From Vallitalea maricola (GTDB lineage Bacteria; Bacillota; Clostridia; Lachnospirales; Vallitaleaceae), in assembly GCF_036985595.1 (NCBI RefSeq), contig NZ_BTPU01000025.1:62001-126000 (forward strand): DNA of 64,000 nt, written 5' to 3'. The notes under the pieces are model-generated. The model did not search any database and was not told the DNA's origin. It was given only the letters and a program-made list of their open reading frames with translations. The position numbers were made by a program, and so were the translations under genes. Every line of letters begins with the position of its first letter. The stretch's first letter is position 1. Positions 43,014 through 51,576 of the stretch are shown here, in pieces.

Positions 43014-44129
43014 ATGGATTCAAGAATTGTAAAGTTAGCAAAAATTCTAGTTAATTATTCTTGCAAAGTCAAAGAAGGAGATAAGGTTTTAATACAGCAT
43101 GTTGGTGATTCTACATTACCTCTTACTAGACAATTAATAAAAGAAATTTACGCAGTTGGAGGTATTCCATTCGAAAAACATATAGATGAATCTGTACAAA
43201 GAGAGTTATTATTAAATTGTACTAAAGAACAAATAGATTTGATGGCTGAATCTGATTTGACGATCATGCGAGAAATGGATTGTTACATTGGTGTTAGAGC
43301 TTCTGATAACGTTAATGAGTTAAGTGATGTTCCAAGTGACAAAAGAGGATTATACGAAATGTATCATTTTACTCCTGTACACAGAGATGTTCGTGTTCCT
43401 GATACTCGTTGGGTTGTTATGAGATACCCTAACAATTCTATGGCACAACTTGCTAATACGAGTCTAGAAGATTTTGAAGACTTCTATTTTAACGTTTGTA
43501 CACTTGATTATGGAAAGATGTCAAAGGCTATGGATAATCTAGTTGCTCTTATGAACAAGACTGATAAAGTAAGAATCGTTGGTGAAGGAACTGATATTTC
43601 ATTCTCAATCAAAGGGCTTCCAGCTATTAAATGTGATGGCGGATGCAATATTCCTGATGGTGAAGTTTATTCAGCGCCTGTTAAAGATTCTGTTAACGGT
43701 GTTATCAGTTATAATACACCTGCTGTTTATAGAGGTTTTACTTATGAAAATATTGTTTTCGAATTCAAGAATGGTAAAATTATAAAAGCAACTGCTAATG
43801 ATACAGAAAAAATCAATGCTGTACTTGATACAGATGAAGGAGCTAGATATATAGGTGAATTTGCTATTGGTGTTAATCCTTATATCTTAAATCCTCTAAA
43901 AGATACTTTATTTGATGAAAAGATTATGGGTAGTATCCACTTTACACCTGGTAATTCATATGATGACTGTGATAATGAAAACCATTCAGCTATCCACTGG
44001 GATTTAGTATATATTCAAACTCCTGATTTTGGCGGTGGAGAAATTTATTTTGATGATGTGCTTATTAGAAAAGATGGTATGTTTGTAGTTCCAGAACTTG
44101 AGTGTTTAAATCCTGAGAATCTTAAATAA
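43014..44129 (+). CDS. M29 family aminopeptidase
   Basis: M29 enzymes (thermophilic aminopeptidase/AmpS type) are two-metal cytosolic exopeptidases. The 371-residue protein has GEGTDISFSIKG, PDGEVYSAP (first metal Glu), YIGEFAIGVNP (second Glu) and NHSAIHWDLVY (metal His and Asp), in family order. GAAAGGACGG precedes the ATG. It is a single-gene unit with a strong terminator, divergent from asnS. Confidence 0.93.
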   Translation: MDSRIVKLAKILVNYSCKVKEGDKVLIQHVGDSTLPLTRQLIKEIYAVGGIPFEKHIDESVQRELLLNCTKEQIDLMAESDLTIMREMDCYIGVRASDNVNELSDVPSDKRGLYEMYHFTPVHRDVRVPDTRWVVMRYPNNSMAQLANTSLEDFEDFYFNVCTLDYGKMSKAMDNLVALMNKTDKVRIVGEGTDISFSIKGLPAIKCDGGCNIPDGEVYSAPVKDSVNGVISYNTPAVYRGFTYENIVFEFKNGKIIKATANDTEKINAVLDTDEGARYIGEFAIGVNPYILNPLKDTLFDEKIMGSIHFTPGNSYDDCDNENHSAIHWDLVYIQTPDFGGGEIYFDDVLIRKDGMFVVPELECLNPENLK

Positions 44130-44154
44130 AAAGAATACAAGAGAATATTATATT

Positions 44155-44183
44155 AAAAAAGCGCTATCTAGCGCTTTTTTTCC
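44155..44183 (+). terminator. Terminator after the M29 gene
   Basis: AGCGCT, a 4-base loop and AGCGCT, followed by seven T, preceded by an A run. It could also act for the converging queT. Confidence 0.9.
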
Positions 44184-44248
44184 TTTAGAATTTAGTATTA
44201 CTTATTTAATTTATATCTGTAGCATTAGATATAATGATATACTATTTT

Positions 44249-44725
44249 TTAATTTTTTTTGAATATATTATTCTTTTGTAAAAAAAGCAAGAGCGGTAAT
44301 CCAAGACCATAACAAGCGATAGTCTGTCCTATAGCAACAAATATCATTAGTGATATTAATGGTAATGGTACTGCATATGCATACTTAAGGATTGATCCTA
44401 CTACTATACCATTGATTACTATTGGTGGTATTGGTACTAGGTATTTATATCGTCTTAGCATATATACTAGCACTGATGATAGTAATGATGCCAAACTTCC
44501 AAATATTATATCGTAGACTATTGCACCACCTAAAAAGTTACCAAGTAAACATCCTACAAATAATCCAGGAATGGCAGCTGGTGTAAAGAATGGTAATATT
44601 GTTAGTGCCTCTGCTATCCTAACTTGTACTTCTCCAAAGCTTATTGGTCTAAAAGCTAATGTGAGTACAATATAAATAGCCGCAATCAAACCTGCTTGCG
44701 TTAAAAACTTTGTACTTCTATTCAT
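44249..44725 (-). CDS. queT: QueT family queuosine-precursor transporter
   Basis: QueT is the substrate-binding (S) membrane subunit of an ECF-type transporter, predicted to import a precursor of queuosine such as preQ1. The 158-residue product has five to six membrane helices, and the family start (FLTQAGLIAAIYIVLTLAF, FGEVQVRIAEALTILPFF) is clear. The ATG has GGGAGGAAC upstream, which overlaps a preQ1-I-type riboswitch. ECF energising genes are not in the window and are likely shared elsewhere. Confidence 0.93.
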   Translation of the reverse strand: MNRSTKFLTQAGLIAAIYIVLTLAFRPISFGEVQVRIAEALTILPFFTPAAIPGLFVGCLLGNFLGGAIVYDIIFGSLASLLSSVLVYMLRRYKYLVPIPPIVINGIVVGSILKYAYAVPLPLISLMIFVAIGQTIACYGLGLPLLLFLQKNNIFKKN

Positions 44726-44736
44726 TTTTATGTTCC

Positions 44737-44777
44737 TCCCTAGTTTTGTTTAGTGTCAGGATGGTTTCGAACTGACA
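44737..44777 (-). promoter_or_regulatory. PreQ1-I-type riboswitch of queT
   Basis: On the minus strand a stem TGTCAG/CTGACA (44772-44777 and 44754-44759) encloses a 12-base loop that starts TTC, as in the Bacillus queC aptamer. It is followed by an A-rich tail CTAAACAAAACTAGGG that runs into the ribosome site GGGAGG. The size (about 40 bases), the loop and tail style, and the queT gene behind it all fit a preQ1 class I aptamer controlling translation. Confidence 0.8.
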
Positions 44778-44920
44778 ATAAAATAATAGCATATTTCCCT
44801 TTATTAAAAAAGGACATTTATGATATTTTTAATTTTGATATTATTTATAAATATCCCTATTACAATCATTTTATACATTGATTACACTATTAAGCACAGT
44901 ATATTAAAGCTTTATATTCA

Positions 44921-45514
44921 CTAGTCATCTATATGTAATTCATCAAGTAAAACATTTATATCACTTTCTGAAACTGCTTCTTTCAATCGTCTATTTATTT
45001 CACTTTCTTCTAGACTCTTATTCTCAAAATAGACCTTGTTTATTTTATCTAAAACTTTACGCCCTTTGGATTTTTCAGTGAGAATTTTTATATAGTCGTC
45101 CATAGTTATTTTTCTAAACGTTCCATTAGTCCAATAAGCGTTTGCCCAATCAAGTATAGCAGTAGATTTACCCATTCCAATATTACGTACTTTATCACAG
45201 AAATCATGATAGTTAATATTATGCCTTTTTGCTATACTTTCTATATCTCTACAAGACAATTTTTCTTCTGTAATTATAAGATCAATAGACAAATCATAGT
45301 AATATTCTATATGATCAATATCTTTTACAAATTCAATTAGAAACTTTACTTCGTCTTTTGTAAAAAAACCATTCATTTCATTAATCGTATCACGTCGTAT
45401 ACTAATCCATGCCCTTATACCTAGTTCTAGCCCTTTGTATACATCTGGATAATATTTTTCATATTCTTTTAGCAGTTCTTTACTAACTTGAATGGTAATT
45501 TGTTGTTTTTCCAT
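44921..45514 (-). CDS. Unknown protein with a possible ribbon-helix-helix start
   Basis: I do not recognise this 197-residue soluble protein. Its first 40 residues (QITIQVSKELLKEYEKYYPD) resemble the strand and first helix of CopG-like ribbon-helix-helix repressors, but the match is weak. The rest is helical and charged, with a Trp-rich spot (LDWANAYWTNGTF). There is no signal peptide. AAAGGAAG precedes the ATG. It is a single-gene unit between queT and the stalk-domain protein. Confidence 0.55.
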   Translation of the reverse strand: MEKQQITIQVSKELLKEYEKYYPDVYKGLELGIRAWISIRRDTINEMNGFFTKDEVKFLIEFVKDIDHIEYYYDLSIDLIITEEKLSCRDIESIAKRHNINYHDFCDKVRNIGMGKSTAILDWANAYWTNGTFRKITMDDYIKILTEKSKGRKVLDKINKVYFENKSLEESEINRRLKEAVSESDINVLLDELHIDD

Positions 45515-45831
45515 ATTATAACTTCCTTTATCAATTTAATATTCGTATTGTATTCTTCCTTTATTAAAAAATAACATATTATATACTTCCCGAAATTTAA
45601 TGTTAACAGACAATTTAATAATAATCAATAATATCCCTATGTCCATTTATTCCAATTTTTTTTTAATGCTAATAAATGATATTAAATATTTGTAGTAAAA
45701 TATTTGAATCAGTAACATACATATGCTAAAATATGTAAGTAACTCATTAGATTTTCAGTAAAATCACATTACCTGAATCTAACAAAAAAACATGATATTA
45801 AGTATTAAAACAAGTAGAAGGAGATAATGAA
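45515..45831. other. 317-bp intergenic region with an inverted repeat
   Basis: This gap is AT-rich. AGTAACATACATAT (45711-45724) and ATATGTAAGTAACT (45731-45744) form a near-perfect inverted repeat of 14-base arms with two mismatches around a 6-base centre, about 90 bases before the stalk-domain gene; it could be its operator. I see no other feature. Confidence 0.4.
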
Positions 45832-47055
45832 ATGATTATGAAAAGAAGATTAGCTATGGTTTTATCTATGTTCATATTACTGTCATTACCACAATATGGA
45901 CTTACGCTTCACGCTACAGCAAACACTGCGAAAATAATTGTAGATGGAGAAGAAGTAATATTTACAGAAGATAGTGGTATGCCTTTTATTGATGAGAACA
46001 ATCGAACACAAGTACCTTTTAGAATCACATTAGAACAAGCAGGTGCTGTTATATCATGGGATGATGAGAATAGAACAGCAATAGCTAAAAAAGATGATAT
46101 TACTGTGAAAGTACCAATAGATAAAAACTATATCATAAAAAATGGGAGAATCATATATAATGATACTGTTTCTTTAGTTAAAAATGGCAGAACTTATTTA
46201 CCTATCAGAGTAGTAATGCAAGCATTAGGTTATGAGGTAGGTTGGGATAACGCTAAAAGTTCAGTATTAATCACTCCTACAGAATCAGTGGGGGTTGCTA
46301 CAGATGAACCTATATATTATGTAAACATGATGAGTGATATGTGTTATTATAATAATGAAGATACAGGATATAGAATATATAGACTTAATAATGATGGAAC
46401 TAGTACTAAAATATCTGAGAATAAAGCATATACGTTAGGAATTATAGGAGATACTATATACTACATGAATTTTGTTGATCTAGAAAGAGAAGATGGTTTT
46501 GTACAACGAGGAACTTTATGGCAAATCAATAAAGATGGTACAGAAGAAAAAGCAATACTAGAAGATGTCAATATATTTACTATGGATACAGATGGCGAAT
46601 ATATATATTTCACAAGTAATGCTTATGGTCAAAATATAATGCGAATGAAGCCCTCTGGAGAACCAGAAATATTTCTTAAAGATTGTTTATCCTATAAAAT
46701 ATATTATAATGATGGTCAATTATATTATTTAGATAAGAAGGATAATTATTCTACTAAACGTATTGATGTAAATACCCTTGAAAAAAAATTAGTAACCGAT
46801 TATAGATTAAATTATTATGCTGGATATATGATGTTGGCGTACCAGGATTATTTTATTATGAACTGGGATGATACTGGAAATTCAATAGCTTTAAACATGA
46901 AAGATGGTACATATAATCTTGATATAGAGAATTTATCATATAGACGTGTCAGTGAAGATGTGATAATTACCGTAGATTTAACAGATTGGGAAAATTCTGA
47001 ACTAAAATTTATTGACGCAGAGAGTTTCCTTAAGACCTTAAATGTTGGTAAATAG
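45832..47055 (+). CDS. Secreted stalk-domain/beta-propeller protein (DUF5050-like)
   Basis: The 407-residue protein has a signal peptide (about 1-30, ending near LHATA). A copper-amine-oxidase N-terminal-like stalk domain follows (about 35-150), with RTQVPFRITLEQAGAVISWD and RTYLPIRVVMQALGYEVGWD, two copies of the typical unit. A C-terminal DUF5050-like propeller (about 155-400) contains repeated IYYxN/YIYFTS strands. The stalk domain is a surface module of Gram-positives, not an oxidase. An AAGGAGA site precedes the start (MIMKRR; either Met is possible). It is a single gene with a terminator. Confidence 0.85.
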   Translation: MIMKRRLAMVLSMFILLSLPQYGLTLHATANTAKIIVDGEEVIFTEDSGMPFIDENNRTQVPFRITLEQAGAVISWDDENRTAIAKKDDITVKVPIDKNYIIKNGRIIYNDTVSLVKNGRTYLPIRVVMQALGYEVGWDNAKSSVLITPTESVGVATDEPIYYVNMMSDMCYYNNEDTGYRIYRLNNDGTSTKISENKAYTLGIIGDTIYYMNFVDLEREDGFVQRGTLWQINKDGTEEKAILEDVNIFTMDTDGEYIYFTSNAYGQNIMRMKPSGEPEIFLKDCLSYKIYYNDGQLYYLDKKDNYSTKRIDVNTLEKKLVTDYRLNYYAGYMMLAYQDYFIMNWDDTGNSIALNMKDGTYNLDIENLSYRRVSEDVIITVDLTDWENSELKFIDAESFLKTLNVGK

Positions 47056-47109
47056 TATGAACTGACCCCTCATTTCAATGGCGTTAAATTGACATTTGAA
47101 CACAAACAA

Positions 47110-47168
47110 AGATGTAAAGACTCCTTCCTCTCTTGAGAATGTGTCCTTACATCTATTTTTTTTGCTTT
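47110..47168 (+). terminator. Terminator after the stalk-domain gene
   Basis: An outer stem AGATGTAA/TTACATCT with an inner GAC/GTC pair (47110-47121 and 47142-47154) is followed by nine T within eleven bases. Confidence 0.8.
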
Positions 47169-47258
47169 TTTGGTAAAATTCCCTCATGATCTAGGTGCTT
47201 CTTAATATTCGATACTGCACTAAGTGTACTTTATATACTTATTATAAGTACAAAATAA

Positions 47259-47280
47259 GAAGCCTTCTTAAGGCTCCTAT
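47259..47280 (-). terminator. Weak terminator after the small membrane protein
   Basis: On the minus strand AGCCTT, three bases and AAGGCT are followed by a T-rich run, just past the stop of the 55-residue gene. Confidence 0.45.
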
Positions 47281-47283
47281 GTA

Positions 47284-47451
47284 CTAATTAATACTTTTGT
47301 GTGGATTTCTTCCAAGTAAATATACTATTACTCCTAATGGTCCCATTAACACTAATGATCGTGAACATATAATATTATCATTCCTATGATGTTTACTATC
47401 TATCCACACCCATATGCCAGAAACTATCCATATAATAATCAACCATAGCAT
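47284..47451 (-). CDS. Small membrane protein
   Basis: This 55-residue protein has two hydrophobic segments (about 2-17 and 31-46) with a WVWIDSKHHR turn between them. The style is like small PLDc_N or Gram-positive YidC-neighbour peptides, but I cannot name a family. The ATG at 47451 is chosen because AAAGAGGTGAG lies just before it; an in-frame ATG 24 codons upstream lacks a site. It is expressed alone, with a weak terminator. Confidence 0.55.
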   Translation of the reverse strand: MLWLIIIWIVSGIWVWIDSKHHRNDNIICSRSLVLMGPLGVIVYLLGRNPHKSIN

Positions 47452-47692
47452 ATGCCTCACCTCTTTATCTGATTTGTTAGTATCTATATTAATAATATTA
47501 GCAAATATTAATCTTATATGCAATAAAAATTAGATTTATTTTTAGTTATTAAATAATTAAAACTATTTTCTTTGCTTGTCCATCATCTACAAGTTTTTTG
47601 CTTTCTCTAATAATTTTGTAATATCAAACGCTTTTTTCTGGCTACTTTCTAGGGGTTGATTACATTCTGTATGCACTAATCCTAATTACATA

Positions 47693-48382
47693 TTATTCTG
47701 ACCATATTATAGACCCATCAAACCCATAACCATCATTAGCCAAATAAATCTCATGGGTATTTCCTGTTGAATCTTTCCATTTTATTTTTTGGTTAGGCAT
47801 GCCACATGATAAATATGTTTCAATATATACTGCTTGATTTCTTACCTCTTCTAACTCATCTATCACTCTTACTTCATCTAGGTTATCAGTTTCTTCATTC
47901 CATTTAAGCTCTATTAATTGAAAGTCATAAATACTACCAATAACTTCGGCTTTAAAATGCTCTCCTTCACCTAATCCTTTAATCTGTATTTTTTCATAAC
48001 TCTCAACCATTCGATCAATATTGTAACCTATGATTGATATAGGTTGTGATGCAATATGGGTTTTATCAATAATATATTTAATTTCTTTTTCGTCAACAGT
48101 AATGATTCTTAATTCATAGTTAGTAGGTAAATCACCATCAATATTTTCTTGGTTTTCGGTGTTTTTCAACTGTTTATTTAGATCAACGATTTGTTTTTCT
48201 AATTCCTCTATTTTTATTTTAGCATTATTTAATTTCTTTTCTAGCTCTTCATATTCTATAGTAGCAATTTCTTTTTCAACTACTTGTGATATTTCTGTTT
48301 CATAAGTAATACCTTCATTATCCTTACATCCAGTTAACATAACTACAAAAATCAAACCTAGTGTTAAGAAATGTTTATTCAT
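47693..48382 (-). CDS. Lipoprotein with coiled coil
   Basis: The 229-residue protein has a lipoprotein signal ending LTGCKDN (Cys19 lipidated). An Ile/Glu/Lys-rich coiled coil follows (about 45-80; IEYEELEKKLNNAKIKIEEL). A C-terminal globular domain comes last (about 90-229), with GSIYDFQLIELKW, VRNQAVYIETYLSCGMPNQK and a final YGFDGSIIWSE. I do not recognise the domain. A good GAGAGGTAG precedes the ATG. It is a single-gene unit on the minus strand. Confidence 0.7.
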   Translation of the reverse strand: MNKHFLTLGLIFVVMLTGCKDNEGITYETEISQVVEKEIATIEYEELEKKLNNAKIKIEELEKQIVDLNKQLKNTENQENIDGDLPTNYELRIITVDEKEIKYIIDKTHIASQPISIIGYNIDRMVESYEKIQIKGLGEGEHFKAEVIGSIYDFQLIELKWNEETDNLDEVRVIDELEEVRNQAVYIETYLSCGMPNQKIKWKDSTGNTHEIYLANDGYGFDGSIIWSE

Positions 48383-48540
48383 TTTATCTACCTCTCATCT
48401 TTAGATATTTAAATACTCATTTAATACTATCAGATAATCCAATTATAATCAATAAATAAGACTTTGTTTTTTTAGCAAAATTCTATCATAATGCAGCTTA
48501 ATTTTCAATTATATTACTAATTAACTGAACTGTCGTTTTT

Positions 48541-48708
48541 TTATAATTCTAATATATGTATACTTTTCATACGAAATAGGTCTAATAAGTGTTCCATAAA
48601 AACTTCTCTACTTGACCAATCATATTCTCTTACTGTTTCATGTTTATAACCATCTTCATATTCACGCAATACTCTTTGAACCTCTGGTAATGTGAAGTTT
48701 ATTGACAA
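48541..48708 (-). pseudogene. C-terminal gene fragment (minus)
   Basis: A reading frame with protein-like composition (LPEVQRVLREYEDGYKHETV, then WSSREVFMEHLLDLF) ends at a TAA at 48541-48543. It has no start codon with a ribosome site, and it begins where a plus-strand fragment also begins. It looks like the last 50 residues of a lost gene. The family is not recognised. Confidence 0.45.
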
Positions 48709-48769
48709 TCAGACAGAGGCAGCACAGATTTCACAGTTTGAATTGACGCTTTGTAAAGATATCAACTGA
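48680..48769 (+). pseudogene. C-terminal gene fragment (plus)
   Basis: A short frame ending TGA at 48767-48769 reads VKFIDNQTEAAQISQFELTL followed by CKDIN, with codons richer in G and C than the surroundings. There is no start or ribosome site. It abuts the minus-strand fragment, which points to a deletion or insertion junction. The family is not recognised. Confidence 0.35.
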
Positions 48770-48855
48770 AAGACTATAGGTGAATAGTTAAACGTACATT
48801 TCTGTATGAATTTGCACGATATCTCTGATTATTTTTATGATTTCTTTAAAAAGTA

Positions 48856-48884
48856 TTGACACTTGTTCCATAATCGGCTATATT
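48856..48884 (+). promoter_or_regulatory. Promoter of the YtrA-type operon
   Basis: TTGACA (48856-48861), 17 bp, TATATT (48879-48884): nearly consensus sigma-A, about 56 bases before the regulator gene. Confidence 0.8.
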
Positions 48885-48898
48885 AATAGTGTAATGTA

Positions 48899-48916
48899 GT
48901 TAGTTACTTGACTAAC
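48899..48916 (+). promoter_or_regulatory. Likely autoregulatory operator
   Basis: GTTAGT, six bases, ACTAAC is a perfect inverted repeat 15 bases past the -10, covering the start of the transcript. It is a good candidate operator for the GntR repressor encoded next. Confidence 0.55.
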
Positions 48917-48939
48917 AAACAAACAAAGGAGTGATATAA

Positions 48940-49323
48940 TTGAATATTAATCCAAATATAGATAAACCAATCTTCATTCAGATTGCAGAACAACTTGAGG
49001 ACTCTATATTTACAGGCGTATTTCCAGAGGAAACAAAAATCCCCTCAACAAATGAAATATCAGCTCTGCTACATATTAATCCTCATACAGTTCTAAAAGG
49101 AATGAATATGCTGGTAGATGATGAAATCATTTATAAGAAAAGAGGGTTAGGAATGTTCGTGAAAAACGGCGCAGTTGAAAAAATACGCCAGAAAAGGCAA
49201 AGTCACTTTTACAATCAGTACATTGCAACATTGATTGAAGAAGCATCAAAATTGCAAATGACCAAAGAAGAAATTATGAAATTAATAGAAAGGGGTTATG
49301 AAAATGAACGCAATTCAAATTAA
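48940..49323 (+). CDS. YtrA-type GntR regulator
   Basis: The 127-residue protein has an N-terminal winged helix (about 10-75; SIFTGVFPEETKIPSTNEIS, INPHTVLKGMNMLVDDEIIY, KRGLGMFV) and a short helical dimer tail, with no large effector domain: the YtrA subgroup. YtrA proteins repress the ABC transporter they head and respond to cell-wall-active antibiotics. The start is a TTG behind AAAGGAG. Promoter and operator are clear. The ABC ATPase gene overlaps its end. Confidence 0.9.
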   Translation: MNINPNIDKPIFIQIAEQLEDSIFTGVFPEETKIPSTNEISALLHINPHTVLKGMNMLVDDEIIYKKRGLGMFVKNGAVEKIRQKRQSHFYNQYIATLIEEASKLQMTKEEIMKLIERGYENERNSN

Positions 49324-50164
49324 GAATATTACAAAACGATACAATGATGTTACTGCACTTGATAATGTTTCTTTTTCTTTTGAGTATGGTAAAATTTATG
49401 GTTTCTTAGGAAGAAATGGAGCTGGAAAATCAACGCTCATCAATATTATAGCAAACCGTATTTTTGCTGACGAAGGAAAAATCTTGATTGATGATGTACC
49501 TGCAAAGGAAAATATGGAAGTCCATGAAAAAATTTTTTGTATGAGTGAAGTTGATTTATACGATACGAGCTTAAAAATCAAAGACCATTTTAAATGGATA
49601 AACCGCTTTTATGACAGCTTCAATATAGAAAAGGCTTTACAGATTGCGGATAAATTTAATCTCAATATCACCAAAAAATTTAAGCAACTGTCAAAAGGGT
49701 ATCAGTCCATTTTTAAATTAACGGTTGCTATGGCTCTTAATGTACCGTATGTGATTTTCGACGAACCAGTATTAGGTTTGGACGCTAACCACAGAGAGTT
49801 GTTTTACAATATGCTGTTAAAAGACTATGAAAGTAACGAGAGAACAATCATTATCGCAACCCATCTGATTGAAGAAGTAGCAAATATTATTGAGGAAGTT
49901 ATTTTGATTGACAATGGGAAAGTACTGTTGCAAGAAAGTGTGGAAAGACTATTAGAAACGGGTTATTGCGTTTCTGGTGTGGCAAAAGATATTGACGATT
50001 ATTGTAAAGATAAAAATGTGATAGGCTATGATGAAATAGGTGGTCTGAAACTCGCCTATGTAGTAGGAGAAAAATCACAGTTTCCTCAGGGAAGTAATTT
50101 ACAGACTTCAAACATGAATTTACAAAAACTGTTTGTCAAGCTTACAGAGAAAGGCGGTAACTAA
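49304..50164 (+). CDS. ABC transporter ATP-binding protein
   Basis: The 286-residue ATPase has Walker A GRNGAGKSTL (about 35-44), a signature LSKGYQS instead of LSGGQ, Walker B VIFDEPVLGLD and a switch His in ATHLIEEV; a C-terminal extension of about 75 residues follows. The YtrB/BcrA-like type works with a separate permease. The start at 49304 uses AAGGGG, 8 bases upstream; an ATG two codons earlier is possible. It overlaps the regulator gene by 20 bases. The codons are slightly GC-richer than neighbours. Confidence 0.9.
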   Translation: MNAIQIKNITKRYNDVTALDNVSFSFEYGKIYGFLGRNGAGKSTLINIIANRIFADEGKILIDDVPAKENMEVHEKIFCMSEVDLYDTSLKIKDHFKWINRFYDSFNIEKALQIADKFNLNITKKFKQLSKGYQSIFKLTVAMALNVPYVIFDEPVLGLDANHRELFYNMLLKDYESNERTIIIATHLIEEVANIIEEVILIDNGKVLLQESVERLLETGYCVSGVAKDIDDYCKDKNVIGYDEIGGLKLAYVVGEKSQFPQGSNLQTSNMNLQKLFVKLTEKGGN

Positions 50165-50165
50165 T

Positions 50166-50888
50166 ATGAATAAATTAAAAACAATCATTCAATATGAGTG
50201 TACAACTTCATTCAAATATATCTGGTATTTCTACGCTATCCAATATTCAATAGTTACACTTATTACTCTAATTATTGGAATTAGCACGGGAAGTTTTGAA
50301 GATCTAGGAACAAATGCTCTTGAAATGAATACCTTAATTTATATTGGTATTTTAGGTGTATTAGGTTTTAAGGAAGATTTCAAAATGTTGATACAGAATG
50401 GATTTACCCGTAAATATATTTTTACTGCTTCGCTTACTATGTTTGCGTTTATATCAGGAATAATGGCATTGTTTGATACCATAATGGGAAACGTGATACA
50501 TTATTTACAGCATAATTATCTATCTTTATATTCCAGCATATATGGATATGGAAATGTTTTAGTAAATTGGTTATGGCTGTTCCTTGCCTATATGCTTATT
50601 TGTACCTTGCTATATCTTGGCGTCCTTGTAATAAATAAAATTGGGAAAACATTGTCTATTTATTTAACTGTTATCCTTGGCGGTGCTGTATTATTAATTG
50701 TCGCTCTGTTTAGATTTGTTCTTTCAAGCGAGGTTGTGAACAATATAGTAGCACTGATGCTGAAAGCATTTGGTTTTATGAGAAATGGAACAATCAATTA
50801 TTTTTTTCCAGTATTGACCTTACTTGTACTGGTAGGTGTTTTAGGTATCAGTTCATATGCTGTTATTCGCCGAACAGAACTTAGATGA
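50166..50888 (+). CDS. ABC transporter permease
   Basis: The 240-residue membrane protein has six hydrophobic helices (about 18-40, 52-72, 90-112, 135-160, 165-190, 210-232) and ends YAVIRRTELR. It starts one base after the ATPase stop with AAAGGCGG upstream, so the ATPase and permease are coupled. It forms the export or sensing channel of the YtrA-controlled transporter; the substrate, perhaps a cell-wall antibiotic, is inferred from the regulator type. Confidence 0.85.
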   Translation: MNKLKTIIQYECTTSFKYIWYFYAIQYSIVTLITLIIGISTGSFEDLGTNALEMNTLIYIGILGVLGFKEDFKMLIQNGFTRKYIFTASLTMFAFISGIMALFDTIMGNVIHYLQHNYLSLYSSIYGYGNVLVNWLWLFLAYMLICTLLYLGVLVINKIGKTLSIYLTVILGGAVLLIVALFRFVLSSEVVNNIVALMLKAFGFMRNGTINYFFPVLTLLVLVGVLGISSYAVIRRTELR

Positions 50889-50935
50889 TATAAGAGAAGT
50901 TGAATTTGCTATATCAATAAAGGCAGGTGGTAAAA

Positions 50936-51187
50936 TGGGAAAATAATAGTTGTTACATTTAAGGATCATTTAGACCCCTTTCTTTGCCAGAACCTTTACC
51001 TCCTGAAAATGGAGAAAGCTTATGGGGTTATGAGAATGCTCCAGAGGGTAGCAATCTCACATCATTCATATTTAAGTTAAGAAATAAGATAGAGCCGTCC
51101 CCAGACAATCCGCAGTACATAGTAACCGTCTGGGGTTCGGCTAGAATTCAGAGAAGAAAAACCGTAGATTATAATTTCACTAATTAG
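50936..51187 (+). pseudogene. Decayed OmpR-type response regulator
   Basis: An ATG with AGGCAGGTGG upstream opens MGK and then hits a stop; a frameshift would read on as IIVV, the usual start of a receiver domain. After a gap the frame from about 50984 reads LWGYENAPEGSNLTSFIFKL, then EPSPDNPQYIVTVWG, the end of an OmpR-type DNA-binding domain. The receiver domain and most of the middle are missing. It follows the YtrA-type transporter and suggests that a two-component system once went with it. Confidence 0.7.
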
Positions 51188-51208
51188 TAATATATAATCT
51201 ACGGTTTT
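51158..51208 (+). terminator. Long hairpin after the response-regulator remnant
   Basis: Perfect 16-bp arms (51158-51173 and 51193-51208) are separated by 19 bases. The A and T ends of the stem fit a terminator of the transporter operon, although no T run follows. The remnant's reading frame runs into the left arm. Confidence 0.65.
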
Positions 51209-51576
51209 GTGCATTTCTCGAATAATTTATTGATAAACCTAGTGTTTAAGCGATAATCTGCATTTCTATTTTGAATTTAGGATAATACTAATTTTATTAG
51301 TTGATTTATAGTTTTAGTCGATAAATAGCTTGGGATTTTGGGTTTTAAAGATTATAGATAAAAGTTAAACATACATAAGGATATATAAACATCATTATTA
51401 AACACATGGTCGATTTAGATTTCCCCTGTATTTGTATAGTCCGGACTAAGTAGCATAAAACCTTACAACAACTAAGTACTATCATTATTGCTACAGCGCT
51501 GTCAAGTACATTTTACCATAAAAAAGCATCTATGGGTTTCTGACTATGATTATTATAATCAACATTATGCAAACAT
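51209..51576. other. Intergenic region with a perfect palindrome
   Basis: No gene is seen. TAGTCCGGACTA (51437-51448) is a perfect 12-bp palindrome. On the minus strand TTGACA with a TAGTAC-like -10 18 bp later, near 51500, resembles the promoter at 48856 and lies upstream of the palindrome, but no gene follows it on that strand, so it may be the leader of a lost operon. Confidence 0.35.
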
